A DNA stretch of 34,681 bases, from the NCBI GenBank assembly GCA_016935835.1, contig JAFGQE010000121.1, forward strand, positions 1-34,681, written 5' to 3'. Shown piece by piece: positions 34,455 to 34,681 of the stretch. Every line of letters starts with the position of its first letter. Position 1 is the stretch's first letter. The position numbers and the translations under genes are program-made. Below the pieces are notes generated by a model that was not told where the DNA came from, did not search any database, and was given only the letters and a program-made list of their open reading frames with translations. Source of the stretch: Clostridia bacterium (GTDB taxonomy: Bacteria > Bacillota > Clostridia > DUPQ01).

Positions 34455-34679
34455 TTATTCAATCCGCTTGGAATGGGCGGCCGCCGCGGCCGCTCTAATC
34501 AGCCCGGGGTCCGAGCCGGGGGGGAGTACGCAGCCGGTGCCCAGTATGAATGCGCCGTTTCTGCCGGCGCCCGCGATGCAGGCATTCGCCTCGGCCGTTA
34601 TCTCATCCTGCGTCCTGTTGAGGAAGGACAGGGTGTCCATGCCCCCCATCAAAGGATAGCCTTCCGGAACAGCAGCCCT
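34455..34679 (-). CDS. URO-D family protein, 3' part (5' end outside window)
   Basis: The frame is open to the window edge and reads RAAVPEGYPLMGGMDTLSFL, continuing to a GTGCVLPPGSDPGLIRAAAAAA ending. This is the C-terminal barrel strand and helix of the uroporphyrinogen decarboxylase/MtaA superfamily, where GCVLPP... marks the last strand. The TTG at 34652 is internal and not the start. Residue His or Cys motifs lie outside the window, so HemE and methyltransferase members cannot be told apart. The downstream lipoprotein gene begins 35 bases after its stop. It is the second URO-D family gene in the window, and not a repeat of the first. Confidence 0.85.
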   Translation of the reverse strand, partial: RAAVPEGYPLMGGMDTLSFLNRTQDEITAEANACIAGAGRNGAFILGTGCVLPPGSDPGLIRAAAAAAHSKRIE

Positions 34680-34681
34680 GG

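Noticed and set aside
34479-34495. GC-rich palindrome (GCGGCCGC repeats)
   Set aside because: It lies within the coding part of the URO-D gene, where the Ala-rich segment explains it.
1-34681. CRISPR arrays, tRNA or rRNA genes, insertion sequences
   Set aside because: I found no regularly spaced repeats, no cloverleaf-like segments and no transposase motifs.

Overview
The window looks like a chromosome segment of a Gram-positive, probably anaerobic clostridial (Firmicutes) bacterium. The signs are strong GGAGG-type ribosome binding sites, sigma-A promoters, a preQ1-I riboswitch ahead of a QueT carrier, an ECF-type S component, a PPi-type phosphofructokinase, a LnrLMN-like ABC exporter, an RND pump with no adaptor or outer-membrane partner, and heavy use of AGG (Arg) and ATA (Ile) codons. 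The genus cannot be named from sequence alone. I saw no rRNA, tRNA, CRISPR array or insertion sequence.

Layout. 1-353: 3' end of an ECF S component, facing (across a perfect 17-bp inverted repeat) a three-gene minus-strand operon (490-3878) that encodes a MotA/ExbB/ZorA-like stator with a long cytoplasmic tail, a MotB/ZorB-like OmpA protein with the channel Asp at residue 26, and a helical TPR-like protein of unknown function. 4127-8985: GH38 alpha-mannosidase, ribulokinase, ribulose-5-phosphate 4-epimerase. 9024-9723: promoter, preQ1-I riboswitch, terminator and queT. 9757-13495: RND pump plus its TetR regulator, with a clear operator at the promoter. 13528-14873: PPi-dependent phosphofructokinase. 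14946-19434: LnrLMN-like ABC exporter translationally linked to a URO-D family protein. 19523-23352: two tandem, closely related AMP-forming acyl-CoA ligases with unusual P-loops. 23393-24790: GH29 alpha-L-fucosidase. 24839-29554: a four-gene operon (Gfo/Idh/MocA oxidoreductase, purine nucleoside phosphorylase, SAH-hydrolase-like enzyme, MTA/SAH deaminase) behind a promoter carrying a large palindrome. 29782-32409: GNAT acetyltransferase, SEC-C protein, hicAB toxin-antitoxin and a remnant of an XRE-type antitoxin. 32497-34679: a large lipoprotein and the 3' end of a second URO-D family gene.

Two systems stand out. The first is the ion-channel stator operon, which resembles the ZorAB motor of Zorya anti-phage defence but carries an unrecognised third protein in place of ZorC/D/E. 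The second is the PNP-hydrolase-deaminase operon. The adenine-contact residues of canonical SAH hydrolase (Thr57 and Glu59 in human numbering) are Glu and Lys here, and the PNP has the Asn typical of 6-oxopurine enzymes. Together they fit the S-inosylhomocysteine route of SAM recycling (SAH to SIH to inosine plus homocysteine to hypoxanthine), not the standard adenosine route.
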